A DNA stretch of 64,000 bases from Sipunculus nudus (GCA_026874595.1 CM049307.1:22545079-22609078); one strand, 5' to 3'. Positions 12,665 through 24,842 are shown, counted from the stretch's first letter. Notes: a model not told the origin generated them from the letters alone. Translations and numbers: made by a program.

Positions 12665-12981
12665 AAATAAAGGTATGGTTCTCAGGCATTTTTTTCAGAA
12701 ATCAATGCGGGCGGGCGCTTTTTTTATTTTAAATATTTTGGTATGTTTCGAAAAAAATGTCAAATGATAAGGGAAAAGCATGAAAATAACAGTTTTATTT
12801 TGCTAAATAAGTAAAAGCACTACAAAACAAAGGAAATTGTATGGTTTTATCTTCTTGAAAGAAATGTCGGAGCGGCAGCAGCTAAAACATTGGAAAGTTT
12901 TTATTAAAAATCAAAATAAAAAGTTTTGTTGCGGGGGTTTAAAATTGATGCGGGCGGTGCCTGAGAACCATACCTTTATTT
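12665..12981. mobile_element. MITE-like element with near-perfect 24-bp TIRs
   Basis: The left end reads AAATAAA then GGTATGGTTCTCAGGCA (12665-12688). The right end is its exact inverse (12958-12981). The 317-bp body has no coding capacity. It carries a TGCGGGCGG direct repeat just inside each terminus, and the right copy leads straight into the TIR. Superfamily cannot be assigned because the target-site duplication is obscured by A/T runs. Confidence 0.6.
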
Positions 12982-12989
12982 TTTTTTTG

Positions 12990-13435
12990 CCTAAAGGGCC
13001 TATTTTTTCCACAAGGCAAATAAATAACTACCTTACACCTTATTTAAGAAACAGAGTTTTTTGAAAATATTAAATCAGTCTACATTTTCAACATTGAACA
13101 TATCAAACCCATTTATGGCGGTCAAAGTCATTGGTCAGATGCAAAACAACCTCAGTTGACGGCTGCTTATTGGATGATGTCATGTAAACAATAAAAAAAT
13201 ATAACCAGCTAAAACAATGATGGCCAGGGACATATCATATCTTCTAGATCATCGTGACGTTACTAAAAACTTATAAGCTTGGGATTTATTGTAAAATTCT
13301 TAATTACCATATTAGGTTGTCACTTCCATATGTACTTATCTAGAAAAATTTGAGTCGGTCAGTAGCCTATCTGGTAATGTCCAGCACTCGGCGGTAGGCC
13401 TAACCACGGTTATTCCCAGAGCAATTTCATGCGAA
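12990..13435. other. Intergenic, nothing recognised
   Basis: AT-rich, without a convincing frame, repeat or structural motif. Confidence 0.4.
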
Positions 13436-13438
13436 ATC

Positions 13439-13482
13439 GTTCATCCGAACGATCGTTCATCCGAACGATCGTTCATCCGAAC
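13439..13482. repeat. 16-bp tandem repeat, about 2.75 units
   Basis: GTTCATCCGAAC repeats three times, joined by GATC, so each junction CGAACGATCGTTC is itself palindromic. Confidence 0.7.
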
Positions 13483-13876
13483 AAAAAGCTTGTCCCCCGA
13501 GTCTTTCGGATAAACGACGCTCTACTGTAATTGAAAAATATAAACTTTTAAGAAAATTATCTTCAAAAACAGGTGGACAGCAGGTGGTGAAACGATACTT
13601 TATGTGGATTATCAGACGAAGAGTGGTGAACAAGTTCACATTCAGTGGAAAAATACAGAAAATACATCATTCAGAGCAAGATAGTAAAACGACGCAGAGC
13701 CTTCACGTGGCATCTTCGTCTATCGACCTGAACACTCCGACCAAACATCATCGTACGTTATGTCTACTTCACTTACAATATTTGAACGCCGGTCTGAACC
13801 CTTATATACAAAGAACCTTCATATTACTTTCTTGAGAAGGCTGAATGGGCCACGTCAGCGATGAGGTCAACCAGAT

Positions 13877-14018
13877 GCACTCGTTTCCAGCACTAATACG
13901 GCTTCGAAACTGTCAACACACTGGGTATGAGCGATTTACCAGTAATTTATTACTGGTATATCGCCCATTCTCAGTGTGTTGACAGTTTCTAAGCTATTTT
14001 AGTGCTGAAAAAGAGTGC
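13877..14018. repeat. Imperfect 142-bp foldback (inverted repeat)
   Basis: Arms of about 68 bp meet at a centre near 13947. The inner 39 bp of each arm, from AAACTGTCAACACACTG to ACCAGTAA, differ at only four positions around a 5-nt loop (tttat). The outer part (gcactc..cagcacta..gctt) is more diverged. It is non-coding and best read as a foldback/MITE remnant. A long-hairpin RNA is possible but unsupported. Confidence 0.65.
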
Positions 14019-14565
14019 CTGTGAAGTCAACGGTCCAGCTACGGCCCCATATTCCACTTCTATATATAGCTTCAGCTGAGAAAATACATTAATATCCATG
14101 TCTGGATTGATTGTGAGAACTGGTACAATCAATCTGGTTAAAATCTAGAATGGTGACATGAACGTATGTGGGGATAATGCATGAACCTACTTTATTTTAG
14201 TTATTTGAACATGTCTGCAAAGACAAGAAAATGCGTAAAAATCAATGACAATTAATGGTAATATACCACCCAATTTGGTCTGTTGTGCAATTGACCTGAC
14301 GTATACGGGTTAAGTATACGAAATTACGAGAGAATCCAGCCAGCCAAACAAAAATTTTGCAGAATTTAACTTCTGTGAAGACTCAACATTTTGAAATTAA
14401 CTACACTCAATTCATGGTTTTCACATCCCTTGTTTTGGGGAATAGTAAACTAGGACATAGAAATTAATGCAGGGGCGTAGCCAATGGGGGGCCGCAGGGG
14501 GCCATGCCCCCCCCCCCCGGTCGCATCCAGTACTTGCCATCCTTTCGGAATTTCACTCAGTGTTG

Positions 14566-14568
<3 letters not shown>

Positions 14569-14621
<53 letters not shown>
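14569..14621. repeat. (TA)n microsatellite
   Basis: About 26 uninterrupted TA units. The Tyr/Ile-rich open frames on both strands here are artefacts of this array. Confidence 0.95.
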
Positions 14622-14627
<6 letters not shown>

Positions 14628-15004
14628 ATATATACACACAAAACCAAGAAACAGGCTTTCTTTGGACATACCCATAAAAGATAAATACTGATAACTTGGT
14701 GTTAGAATTAACAGCCCGTATTGTCTCAAGAGCAATCTCTTCAATATATTTACATAATAATATACGAAATACTGTTACATGTTTTGTTGGCATGGCCATT
14801 CCTAATTTAAAAGTGTAAACGGAATATAAAACACAAAGATAAGACTATTTAGCTGATGGATATAGTTCGATGGCCCCTTTATATTCAACAAGTCCTTTGA
14901 CATTTTATTCCTATGTCATATACGTAGTTATAGAAGACTCAATAGATCCCTGGTATATGTAGGCTTCGATTTAGGAATTGTATGTACTTTTTATTTAAAT
15001 TTTA

Positions 15005-15660
15005 GATTGATAAATCCACCTCCGTTATTCCTAATCAATTAAACAATATATAGTGCATTTGAAGTCTGCAGATGCAGAGTAAAAGCAGTTAGAGACAAAG
15101 TCAATTAAATAAATCAAAGGTGGATGAGCAAGGTTGACACCATTCGCAATTATGACAGGGACACACCATATACATTGACAGAGACCGTTTCCTCCACAAA
15201 CGTTGTTGAGCAAGTAAACAAAGATACAGAGGTTTAATTTATGGCAATGTCCTTTCAAGGTCATAACAATAATAAGATTCGACGGAGGTATTTCGCCGTT
15301 TCATTGAAGGGGTCTCATTGAAATATACGACAAAATTAACGACAAGACTGTGATGGGAAATGTATAGGGGTATTTTCTCTTTTGAATCAGAAAAAATTCC
15401 GGAATTCTGAAACATCCAGCTGTTTGAGCAAATATAAGCATTTCCCTCAAATATTAACACCTGACTGGATGCACAATGCAGGGTCCCTATGTTTATGTTA
15501 ACATAAACGATTATGTTAACATTTAAATGCATTCCACTCGATTCCCATGAGATTTTTCTGTTTGTTGAGATACCTAGCAAGCGGAATATGTGATCATTTT
15601 GAATCTGGGCAATTAACCCTATACAATCGATATGGGTTACTTTTATGGACACCTTGTAAA
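15005..15660. other. Non-coding stretch inside the hAT-bounded region
   Basis: A 137-codon open frame on the minus strand (15239-15652) has no homology I recognise, has gene-unlike composition and overlaps a palindrome. I read it as non-coding. Confidence 0.4.
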
Positions 15661-16326
15661 ATCGGGACTACATTTGGGGGGCATCCATCTTTATGATCGA
15701 AGAAAACTTTCGACTGCAGTGTCGTCCGTGAAAACAGATCACTCTGTTACCCCGGTGAACGAAACTTAGACATATACCTGCAGACAAAACCTATCCTTTT
15801 ACAATGCCATATTTTTTACGAATTATCAGTGTATCTAGTTTTATACTTAAATGATTCAAGGAAATGCAAATTATTACAATCGTTTTCATCATGTTCAATT
15901 CTTACAGTAACATGTAAGAGTACATGAGACTCTGCTACCTCTGATGAAAGTAGACCTGCCATAATCCACAACATCTTGATCATATGCATACATATATGTA
16001 TATGCTAATTTGGGCTAAACATGCAAGTATTTCCGACGGGGTCATGCTGTCAAGTGGTCCATTGGGTTTGTTTAATATACAATTTAATATACAGATCTCA
16101 TGTCTTGTGAGGTTTAAGCAAATGTTATATACAAAAATAATCTAATTAAATAAAAAAAATATATGTATATAATATAAATCATAATATGCCTGTTGGAATG
16201 TTTCGAAAGGTTTTCAAACTGATTTGTGCCTTAATTACCAAAATAATAATGTTCACAAGAAACATTTATAATTTCTTTAAATAACATTTAGCAAAAGAAT
16301 GATATGTTCAAATTTATATTTTTAAG

Positions 16327-16328
<2 letters not shown>

Positions 16329-16380
<52 letters not shown>
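16329..16380. repeat. (TA)n microsatellite
   Basis: About 26 uninterrupted TA units. Confidence 0.95.
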
Positions 16381-16383
<3 letters not shown>

Positions 16384-16914
16384 AGCTCCTCTGGTGATAC
16401 CGGTACTGGAACTCGCGATATGTGCTCTTAGGATACTTTTGTGCTGTCGAGACCACGGACCCCGGTAAAATGCAAAAGTTTAACATAAAACTTCAACATA
16501 TCAGTTATTTCACTCCGAGCATTACATTTAAAAGATAATATTTTGCAAGTTATAAACGTAAATGCACTTTTGCGCCATTGACTTTGACATGTTGAAAACG
16601 ATTGTAATTTTATATCCTAATTTTGAAGTATAAGAAATATAAATATTAAATATTGAACCCCTCTACAGTTTGACTACATAACGCAAAGACATGAGGGAAA
16701 CGTTTTTCAGGAACAGGAAAGCCTAATTTTTTTAGGTGAAAATTACCTCAACATGTTCTCTTTACATTGCATATCAAAATAATTTCACAATATGGGAGGG
16801 AGATACCCATTCCCTCCCCATGTACCTGTAACTAACTTTAATGAAACCATGGTTCATAATTGAAAATAAATAAAAAATTCTGTATTTTCATACACTTAAA
16901 AATATCTTCCATCA

Positions 16915-16935
16915 CCCCCCCCCCCCCCCCCCCCC
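16915..16935. repeat. Poly-C tract (21 nt)
   Basis: Uninterrupted C homopolymer next to the internal hAT-like end. Assembly length may be unreliable. Confidence 0.9.
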
Positions 16936-17212
16936 GTTTTCGAATTTTTGGATCCGCCACTGATCATGGCCCCCTCCCCTACCTCAATCCTGGCTACGCC
17001 ACTGTAATGAGAAAATAATTTCTTGGGTTCTTTAGATGAAAGTAAAGGTCTCCAAATTTGGCATCATCAAAAACAGTCACATCCATGCAAATTATTCTTA
17101 AGATGAACTATTGCACATTTATTAAATGAAATCAGATGGGTTGCTGGAAAGTTATCTTAAATTAACAGCAACAGCAATTCCATCCAAGCTTCTCCAAAGG
17201 GGGAACCATTGT

Positions 17213-17280
17213 CAGGGGCGGAGCCAGGATTTACGGTAAGGGGGGGGGGACGGGTGGGCTCGAGCGGGGGGGGGGAGGGG
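17213..17280. repeat. hAT-like terminus followed by G-tracts
   Basis: CAGGGGCGGAGCCAGGAT resembles the other hAT-like ends in the window and leads into two long G-tracts (about 17241-17249 and 17266-17273). No matching right end was found nearby, so it is an isolated or truncated terminus. Confidence 0.4.
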
Positions 17281-17305
17281 GTAATACATATCCGTTGGCC
17301 AAGGA

Positions 17306-17308
<3 letters not shown>

Positions 17309-17340
<32 letters not shown>
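17309..17340. repeat. (TA)n microsatellite
   Basis: 16 TA units. Confidence 0.95.
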
Positions 17341-17344
<4 letters not shown>

Positions 17345-17417
17345 TAAATATATGTATAAAATGATATATATGATATGTAAAATGTAATATAAAATATATA
17401 TAGAAGCCTATACATGG

Positions 17418-17830
17418 AACCTTGACCTTCATCTTCAAGGTCAAATCTGCCGTATCGTAAAATTATTGTGAACCGCGTAACTTTTGAAGTACTTCACATT
17501 TTGTCATCAAATTTGTGCCACGAATTCAAAAACTGGTGACCTTGATCAGGATCTTCAAGGTCAAGTAAGCGGAATTTTAGTTTATCAAAATATTGGATAT
17601 TTTCCCAGATTCAACACACGTTTTCGGTATAGTATGCGTACTGGTGACCTGGACCTTGATCTTCAATGTCAAATCTACGCAATTCTAGGATTATTGTGAC
17701 CCCCATACTGACTTTGGAAAGTACTGAAGATTTTTTCTTTAAATTTGACACACCAGTTCTTTCTGAGTTTGAAAACCAGTGACCTTGACCTTGATCTTGA
17801 AGGTCAAATCTTCTGACATTAAGAATCAAT
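17418..17830. repeat. Tandem array of about 115-bp units with inverted TCAAGGTCA half-sites
   Basis: Four diverged units start near 17419, 17537, 17644 and 17780. Each pairs (g)ACCTTGA on one side with TCAAGGTCA on the other, about 10-20 bp apart, and is followed by an aaatct..., attattgtgac... and ttttgaagtac... body. TCAAGGTCA is the extended half-site bound by monomeric nuclear receptors of the ERR and NR5A groups (established knowledge). Function here is not shown. Confidence 0.65.
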
Positions 17831-17879
17831 GTTTTGAGTGCATATTTTTACCCATAATGTTTTGGGATGGCCCATCGGG

Positions 17880-18870
17880 AGGGGACGGGGGGGGAGAGAC
17901 AGGTAACTGTTTTTGCGCTGCAAAAACAAAACCATTCTAGTTTTTTATCTACTTTTATGCTGTCTAAGTAGATATTTATGTCTAAAATGTGTTCCCTCAA
18001 TATAACATGAAAGGTTGGATGGAGATGGATGGGGGCATCCCCTGAATAGGTCCCTGATTGTGCCAGCTTTGAAGGAAATCAGATCATGCTCAGGAAGTTA
18101 TCATTCGGAAGAGAAAATCTGACGACCGGACAGACTAACAGACAGATTTGGCCAAACCGATAGCCGAAAATAATAACTCAATCCAGCCTCATTTAACTAA
18201 GGATATTAGATCTTAAGTGTTTTTCTATTGTACCTCGGAAAAGTGGAATATGATATTTTTGCATGCAGTGAATAGGCCAACACTGGTGATAGTTGGAGAC
18301 GTTCCTGAGATATCTGTAAACAGGACATTGTATCTGCATGCACAGGCAGATTTCTTCAAATATTGCAATCCATCGTCACACAACACGAAGAAAATTGGTC
18401 CAAATTTGTTTTAACTTTGCATTCTGATAGTTTCAAACGTATAGATGAGTCATGTTATATGTTATTTCTATTTTATTATTTAAAGGAAAATTTTTTGTCT
18501 GGCAACTTTGAACACTGAGAAGAGTCTGACTATAAAAGACCTCCAAATAATTTTTCTCTAGCTCGCAGAATATATGTCACTGTAATTTTTAAAAAAGGTA
18601 AAAGATGGGGTTTATATAAAGTCGAAAATCACCGACGATGTCAGTCTCATCCGACTTCACACTTTGCCTTCCTTGTCTTTCGTACCTGTTCATTCTTGTA
18701 GTTTTCCTCGAATCCCGGGGGAGCATACAAAACCAGCAGCCACACACAACGCTAGAAGGTTTTTCGTTCTACATTTGCTGTCGACCATGACCTGTTCCTC
18801 CTGGGTTGAAAAGCGCACCCTTGTGGTAAAGACTTTAGCTACAGGAGTCTTAGCGCAGACGGCGGACAGA
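17880..18870. other. Intergenic, nothing firm
   Basis: No convincing frame. Contains scattered short repeat-like phrases only. Confidence 0.4.
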
Positions 18871-18872
18871 CC

Positions 18873-19714
18873 GGTGTAAAGACTTCAGATTATCCCCCCC
18901 CCCCTTTCAGGTTACCCCCCCCCCCCCCGGTAATCTGAAATCGATTTCAGATTACCCCCGGGGTAGCCTGCACCTGATTTCAAATTACCCCCTACTGTTC
19001 AGATTACCCTCGCTGATCAAGCTTATATGATTACTTTTTGTCTAAGTAGGAACTCAACGCTCCTGATATAAAATAGTCAACAACATCCTCAGCTGGCTGG
19101 TGATATAGTGGTCAGCTCCCTCTCCCTCTCCGTAACCACTTCATAACACGTAATATCTCATAAACGTTACTTATGTCCCATTTTAATTAACTTGGCAGGT
19201 GTATCTTATGTATCTACCTGGTCAGGTTTTGTTAACGCCCGTCTTAGACGAATCGTATTGTAGTACTGGCATATGTGCCGGTCCGTCCAATAACCATTGA
19301 ACGATAACCAGTAAGATAGCTGCATGCAGTATGCTTGTCAGTTGCCGTATTTCGTGATCACAAAAGGTAACATTTAAATTATGCATGTAATTATAATATC
19401 AGTTAATGTGCAAGACTGCATGTTTCAGTTATAGTTGGTGTATTTATAATCTAACCGGAGAGAGAATGTTTTATTCTTTTTCTACTGCAGGGATAATGGC
19501 AGTTGAATAATAATAACTATCCTTGTTAGTTTTACTACTATTATTTTTATAAATAGTAATAGTAGAAGTAGCTGTTGGTCTTGTTGTTAGGTAACTTAAG
19601 TTAATGAATAAGATAAGTATCTAAATAATCATAAGTAAACATTTTTTTGGGGGGGGGGATAATCATAAATTGGAGGGGGTAATCTGAAAGGGGGTAATCT
19701 TAAATCGCTACACC
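18873..19714. mobile_element. MITE-like element with C/G-tract TIRs and a central palindrome
   Basis: The left end GGTGTAAAGACTTCAGATTA and the inverse of the right end GGTGTAGCGATTTAAGATTA match at about 16 of 20 positions, and both lead into C-tracts. Inside, CAGATTACC/GGTAATCTG recurs several times. One pair forms a perfect 28-bp palindrome at 18929-18956 centred on AATCGATT. The rest is AT-rich and non-coding. Confidence 0.5.
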
Positions 19715-19717
19715 TGG

Positions 19718-19776
19718 ACGCCAACCCACAACCTTTCGGTTACAAGTCCAGCGCCTTAACCATTACGCCACTAAGC
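19718..19776 (-). repeat. tRNA-Thr(TGT)-like sequence, SINE head or tRNA pseudogene
   Basis: Read on the minus strand it begins GCTTAGTGGCGTAATGGTTA, a good A-box region with a D-loop. An anticodon arm with CTTGTAA (TGT) and the start of a T-arm follow. The B-box is decayed (GGTTGGCGTCC rather than GGTTCGAATCC) and the 3' acceptor half is missing, so it is not a functional tRNA. It abuts the preceding MITE. Confidence 0.5.
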
Positions 19777-19779
19777 TGT

Positions 19780-21475
19780 ATAAAAGCAAAATTTTAGGGT
19801 TTCCAGGTAGATTTTCCCAGACCCGACTTTGGTGATCAGTTATAGAGGATTCTCGGATTCAGGGTATTCCGTGTGTCTGACGACGAATTGTCGGACACTC
19901 GGACCGTCAACACTCGGACGGCCAGAAGGACATACACAGGGCCGTCGCCACTTGTTATATAGCTCAGATGAGCCGAAAACCATTTCAATAAACATAGCAT
20001 GCAGGTGTATTTTATCGATTTTCTCACCTGATAAAGGTATTTTTCATGTTTGGTTGTTTTTTTTAACGTTTTACGACTTTTATTTCAATATTTTCCCAGC
20101 TGATAATTATTGTCTGTGGGCATATCCTTATTAAACATTCAAATGTTAGATACACCATATGCTCATAATAGATCTATATCACCTAGCTTCTCAGTTTTAC
20201 TTTTCTGCGTTTCTGTTTCATTCAACATTTGCCCCCAAAAGGATGGCCCTACTGTAACATTTAAAGATACGGCTCTACATTAGGTTTCCTTAATTTTAGC
20301 TTAATTTCAAGTCAAGGTTAACTAACTCATATATTCTCGGCCAGGCGGGGTTATGTATTTTAGCAGGTCAACATTTTCTAGTTTATATAGTGGAAGGTCA
20401 CAACTGCACAATGAAGTTCAGCCGAGGTCAATAGCTGTTTTATTTATTACATTTAGAGGGCGGGAGCCATGGTCAGCGTGTCTACCCTATAAATTAGATT
20501 CCAATTAAGTCAAGGTAACAAATTGATACCCGTCGTCGCTTAGCTCTGTAATTACAACGCTTGGGGTAATAAATCAACGGACAAACGCGGACAAATTCTG
20601 GTGGCGACACCTTGAACCGCTGTGTATTTTGTACGTGCCCCGGGCAGTATTTTAGGCGTCGAGTGTTCCTTTGCTACCTGCCTGGAATTCGTGATGGATC
20701 ATAACCGCGCCCTCTGATCTCGCGATGCCCGCGGGCAGTCTCGCGCCGCGCGGTGTCTGGCTGGGTGTGGCCGGAGACATATTTTATAACTAGGTGTACT
20801 AGCTGACATATTGTTATGTCGCTGTTGACGCCACGGCTCAACATTACACTGAATATTTTTTTTTTTTCATTTTTTTTTCCTTAAAATGGTTTCCAGATTT
20901 TCGTGAAAAGTGCTGTGTCTGCATGCCAGTAATTTTTTCATGCATCGTTCCTTTTGTTTCCTGGTTTCATGCAATCTGTTTAATTTTCAAAGAGTTATTC
21001 CTCTTCTATTTGGTTTATTTCAACTTAGAATTGAATATTATGCATGTTCTGACAGCAATAAACAATATTCTGATTATCATGTTCTTCTGTTTAGCATCTG
21101 CATGTTCTTTGACATCTTCTCCCACCCTTTACTGTTGCATGAACTGCTGAATGAATTTCAAATATTTACCAACCTTTTTGAAAAACACATGCTGTTTGCA
21201 ATATTGCATGCACAATTCTTAACTTTGATGGCAGACGTAGGGGTAAAAATAAAACAAAAACGCACCTGTGGACCTGGGAAGGCTTATACTATGCGCACTT
21301 AATAATGCGAGCATCTGCAAGCCATTTGCCATGATGACTGCGCCTTGTTTCAGTTATTACCTCCGACCAGGATAATTTCTCTATAGTTATGCTTTCTATA
21401 ACTATATATAGCATATTTTCTATAACTCTTAAGATCATGCTTTCTTTCAGATATTTTACGAACAATACATATTGT
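19780..21475. other. Intergenic; CpG-rich patch at about 20620-20790
   Basis: AT-rich overall. At 20620-20790 there is an island of CpG-rich sequence (ctcgcgatgcccgcgggcag, cgcgccgcgcgg) followed by a TATA-like attttataac. No coding frame or splice structure was found. It could be a regulatory element or promoter, without direct support. The 130-codon frame at 20910-21302 looks non-coding. Confidence 0.35.
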
Positions 21476-21477
21476 AA

Positions 21478-21685
21478 TCCTAGACGCGGATCCAATAGGG
21501 GGGGGGGGGGGGGAGGGGGTCTTTCAGTCTTCAAGTCTTTCAGCCGCCGGATCCATTTTTGAAGGGTCTCAGAGGACCATCCTTTTCTGGATCTGGGAAC
21601 TTCTTTTTAGGCTTTGTCATTAGTTCCCCCGGCGTTGGACAACACCCCCAACACCCCCACCCCCTAAATCCTGGATCCGCCCCTG
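21478..21685. mobile_element. Short hAT-like MITE
   Basis: The right end ...CTGGATCCGCCCCTG (ending 21685) is the inverse of a CAGGGGCGGATCCAG terminus. The left end near 21485 (CGCGGATCCAATAGGG) is a decayed partner, followed by a 16-nt G-tract at 21498-21513. The element is about 205 bp and non-coding. Confidence 0.45.
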
Positions 21686-21689
21686 AATC

Positions 21690-24260
21690 CAGTGCTAACT
21701 ATTGGGGGCGCAGGACTCATTCTGAAATAGGATCTTTATTCGGAGTGTCTTTATAGCTGGTAAAGAACAAATTGGTTACTTAATTTTGAGTTCCATGACC
21801 TTTGGATTTGTAAGGATGTGTTATGATTATGGTGATTATTGGGCCAAATAACTATAAATTCTTGTTACTTCAGTTTAGCTTAGTATACAGGTTCATCCAG
21901 TACAAGCATGTAAGCAGAATCCTTTACCCCCCTGTAGCTCAGAAACCCTTTACTGGTCATCTTGTGTTGACAGGGGTCTCCTTTGAGTAAATGTTTGTGT
22001 TCAGGATTGTTTAACATTGCTCCTCCCCTGAGCAACTTGATCTTAAGGTTGTCAACTTGACTTATCAACCAGATTTGTCATTTTATATAAGATTTTATGT
22101 AAGTTCATTATGTTAATATATTTAGATGATATGGATGGTCAAGATTTTCCTTAGTTCTAAATGGACAGTATTTTTAATGCTTGTTTTAGGTCAGTATTAT
22201 AATATTCAGTAGCTTAAATCAAGTATCTGGTTGGTTAGTCAGGTTTAGGGACATGTACTTAAGGGCTTTACAGGCCTCGGACAGACTTTTGGGCACAGCA
22301 GGACTCTGTCCTGTTTTTATTTAAATTCATAAAGCCTCATATTATTAGATTAGAAACTTTTTAAAGGAAGATCTTATGATCATTTTTGTAGTTAGAAATG
22401 TCAACCTTCAACATTTTGGATATATATTTTAATTTGTGAACTAAGAAGAAAATAAACTTTATTATTACCATATGGATGGACTTTATCATGATTTATCATG
22501 ATCGGTGAGAAAAAGTGAACAAGAATACATGGATATATATATAAAATATACGTGGAGCTAATTCCTCCGTTCCCTTGGATGCCCAAGGAACGTAACAGAT
22601 GGTGACGCCAGCCCTTATACCATGATGCCACCCGTCCATTTTTTTTCAATCAGAGAACAATTCATTCAAATGAAACAATCAAAATAAGAGGAGAATCAGA
22701 TAAAATATGTTTAAATACAACAATCCCTCCCCTGCAACCTGAATGGCTCTGTGGCTATGCATATCAAGTACTGCCTTCTTGGCATCCCCGTATACACCCT
22801 TCGATAAACCACAAACAATCAGCAAACATACCCTCCGCAATAAAGGATTCCAAGCGACGCATAAACATGCCAGGTTTAATCTTAACCTTCAGGTTCAATA
22901 GATATATACGCAAACATGTTCACATGCATGCATGGGTATGGTTCTCTGCTGACCAGACGAGTGACATTCGGTCCCCAAGGAGCCGCTCGCGAGCCCGCGA
23001 CACGTGTTATGTGTGACGTGAATACCAACCAGCGCCCCATCTTGACAGGCCACGCGCCCGGACACGCGTGCTGGGGACACCCAGCTACAGTGAAGTTAAT
23101 AATGACATGTGAATGCAGATTGGGCCGAGTAACAGAAATCCAACAGCTGATTTTACTTTCGTTTGCACTGAGCTTTATTTTCAAGTTACATTTATTTATT
23201 TCCCGATTTCCGACATTTCAATATTGATCAATTTTTTATAACAAACGGTAATTTTCTTACTGGCAATTAATAAGCATTATTCTATGATGGAAAGGGTCAA
23301 GTTTTAACTTATTTTTTCCTATCCACGTAGAGTTAAACGATACATGACAAAATACAAAAAATACATTATATTTATCTTTGTGGAAACGTAAACTTACTAA
23401 CGCTAACCTTCACATATATAAAATATAATCACTGGTGCAGTTAAATTTAAGGGGCACCATGCATGCATGCAAGCAGCTGAGCGGGCCATTCTTTTGGATC
23501 GATGATGCAACATCCATGAAGTCTGAAGTCTGAAACTTTTCATTAAAATGTTTACTAATCAAGTAATTTCCGTTTTTATGTTGTTTTTTTGTATCACAAA
23601 GTGTTTTATCATATTTATTATGTTGAATTTTGGAATAACTGTCCTTTTATTGAAGGCAATATTTTTTCTTTGCCATGCAGTGTTGTAATCGGGTTGCTTA
23701 ATTTGTGGAAATTAATAACACTAATAATTCTGAGTCTATATATGGTAACATGTGTATATATGAGAGCTAATATACAATATCTGAATCGCCATATCTAAAT
23801 ATATATAATTTTATATCAAGAAATTTTTTCGCATAAAGAAGGTGCATGTGGGACGAGAGGGGGATTAAATCCGCAAGGGACACTGCCAGTACCGTACTTT
23901 ATCAATACCGCATTCTCTCTATATATAAAATTTTATTTCTTTAGAGACAAAACATTAATTTGTAATTTGAATCCATGTAAAGATCATAAGATATTCAGGC
24001 ACTATATCTATATAATTGAGTGTACATATAAATATCTGGTGAAAGTTGTTTATTGTTACATTGTTCGTGCAGATCAAAACATATATATGTATGAATACGC
24101 ATATGAAAAGGGAGTTTCGGCGCGAGCCGCACAGTCGGCTTAAAATAAAATTTCTGGCGCATAATCACAAAGATGCACAAGCAAAGTGCACACATACACG
24201 TAGATACATACATACACACATATATAGTTCAAATACCATGTACACCATATATATGCATAT
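21690..24260. other. Intergenic, no gene; small hairpin and GC-rich patch
   Basis: CGTTCCCTTGG then atgc then CCAAGGAACG at about 22568-22592 forms a hairpin with one bulge. It lies within a weakly tRNA-like minus-strand stretch (22548-22640). A GC- and CpG-rich patch at 22960-23090 contains GCTCGCGAGC and ACACGTGT palindromes. Open frames there are short and on both strands, so no gene is called. Confidence 0.35.
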
Positions 24261-24266
24261 ACTAGT

Positions 24267-24272
24267 ATACTG

Positions 24273-24325
<53 letters not shown>
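24267..24325. repeat. (CA)n then (TA)n microsatellite
   Basis: About 12 CA units run directly into about 15 TA units. Confidence 0.9.
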
Positions 24326-24329
<4 letters not shown>

Positions 24330-24371
24330 AGGATAAATGAATAAAATCAGTCATATTATCATGATAAATGA

Positions 24372-24377
24372 TTTATT
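24372..24377 (-). terminator. Possible poly(A) signal of the bHLH gene
   Basis: TTTATT on the plus strand reads AATAAA on the minus strand. It is about 470 bp downstream of the bHLH stop codon and the first such hexamer I found. Position alone supports it. Confidence 0.3.
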
Positions 24378-24842
24378 TGAGCAAATACACACAATGATGA
24401 GATGAGCGTAATTTTATATATATATCTTTAATTTATCTATTCATATATATAACTAAAAATAATCTTTTTTTTTAAAAAAATGTTTGTTGCAGTCTCTCAG
24501 ATGTCCATGAAACATATATTGCACCCATATCCATTAATACATGTGTGACCTGTATAGGTGGCCTGACTAGTTGTTATCGCAGTTTATATGCACAGTTGTA
24601 AAAGAAAATGATTACTTGTAGGTAGCAGAGCAAAACTATACACAATAACTAATTAAAACATATTAAAACATATCACTTCATAACTATATTATTTTATCAA
24701 AAGTAGGTATATATATAATGCCATCAGATCTGTTTGTTATTGCATTTCATATACAAATGTATAAAAATGTATAAAAATAGTTACATACTTCTGAGCTAGA
24801 GATGCATCCATGTATGTTTATATATATACAGTTTTACCTGAA

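Larger units (their letters stand above)
14470..17004. mobile_element. hAT-like terminal pair bounding 2.5 kb (composite or non-autonomous)
   Basis: CAGGGGCGTAGCCA at 14470 and the inverse TGGCTACGCCACTG ending at 17004 match at 13 of 14 positions. TAATG flanks both ends directly; this is shorter than the 8-bp duplication expected for hAT. Inside are C- or G-homopolymers, two (TA)n arrays, an 18-bp perfect palindrome at 15491-15508 (GTTTATGTTAACATAAAC) and a second internal TIR-like end (ggatccgccactg, about 16952-16964). No transposase frame is seen. The two ends may belong to different insertions. Confidence 0.4.

Noticed and set aside
15239-15652. 137-codon minus-strand open frame
   Set aside because: No recognisable motif, no splice or promoter context, and it overlaps a palindrome within a transposon-bounded region.
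20910-21302. 130-codon open frame (and an overlapping 75-codon frame)
   Set aside because: Phe/Leu/His-rich translation typical of AT-rich non-coding DNA, with two competing frames and no homology.
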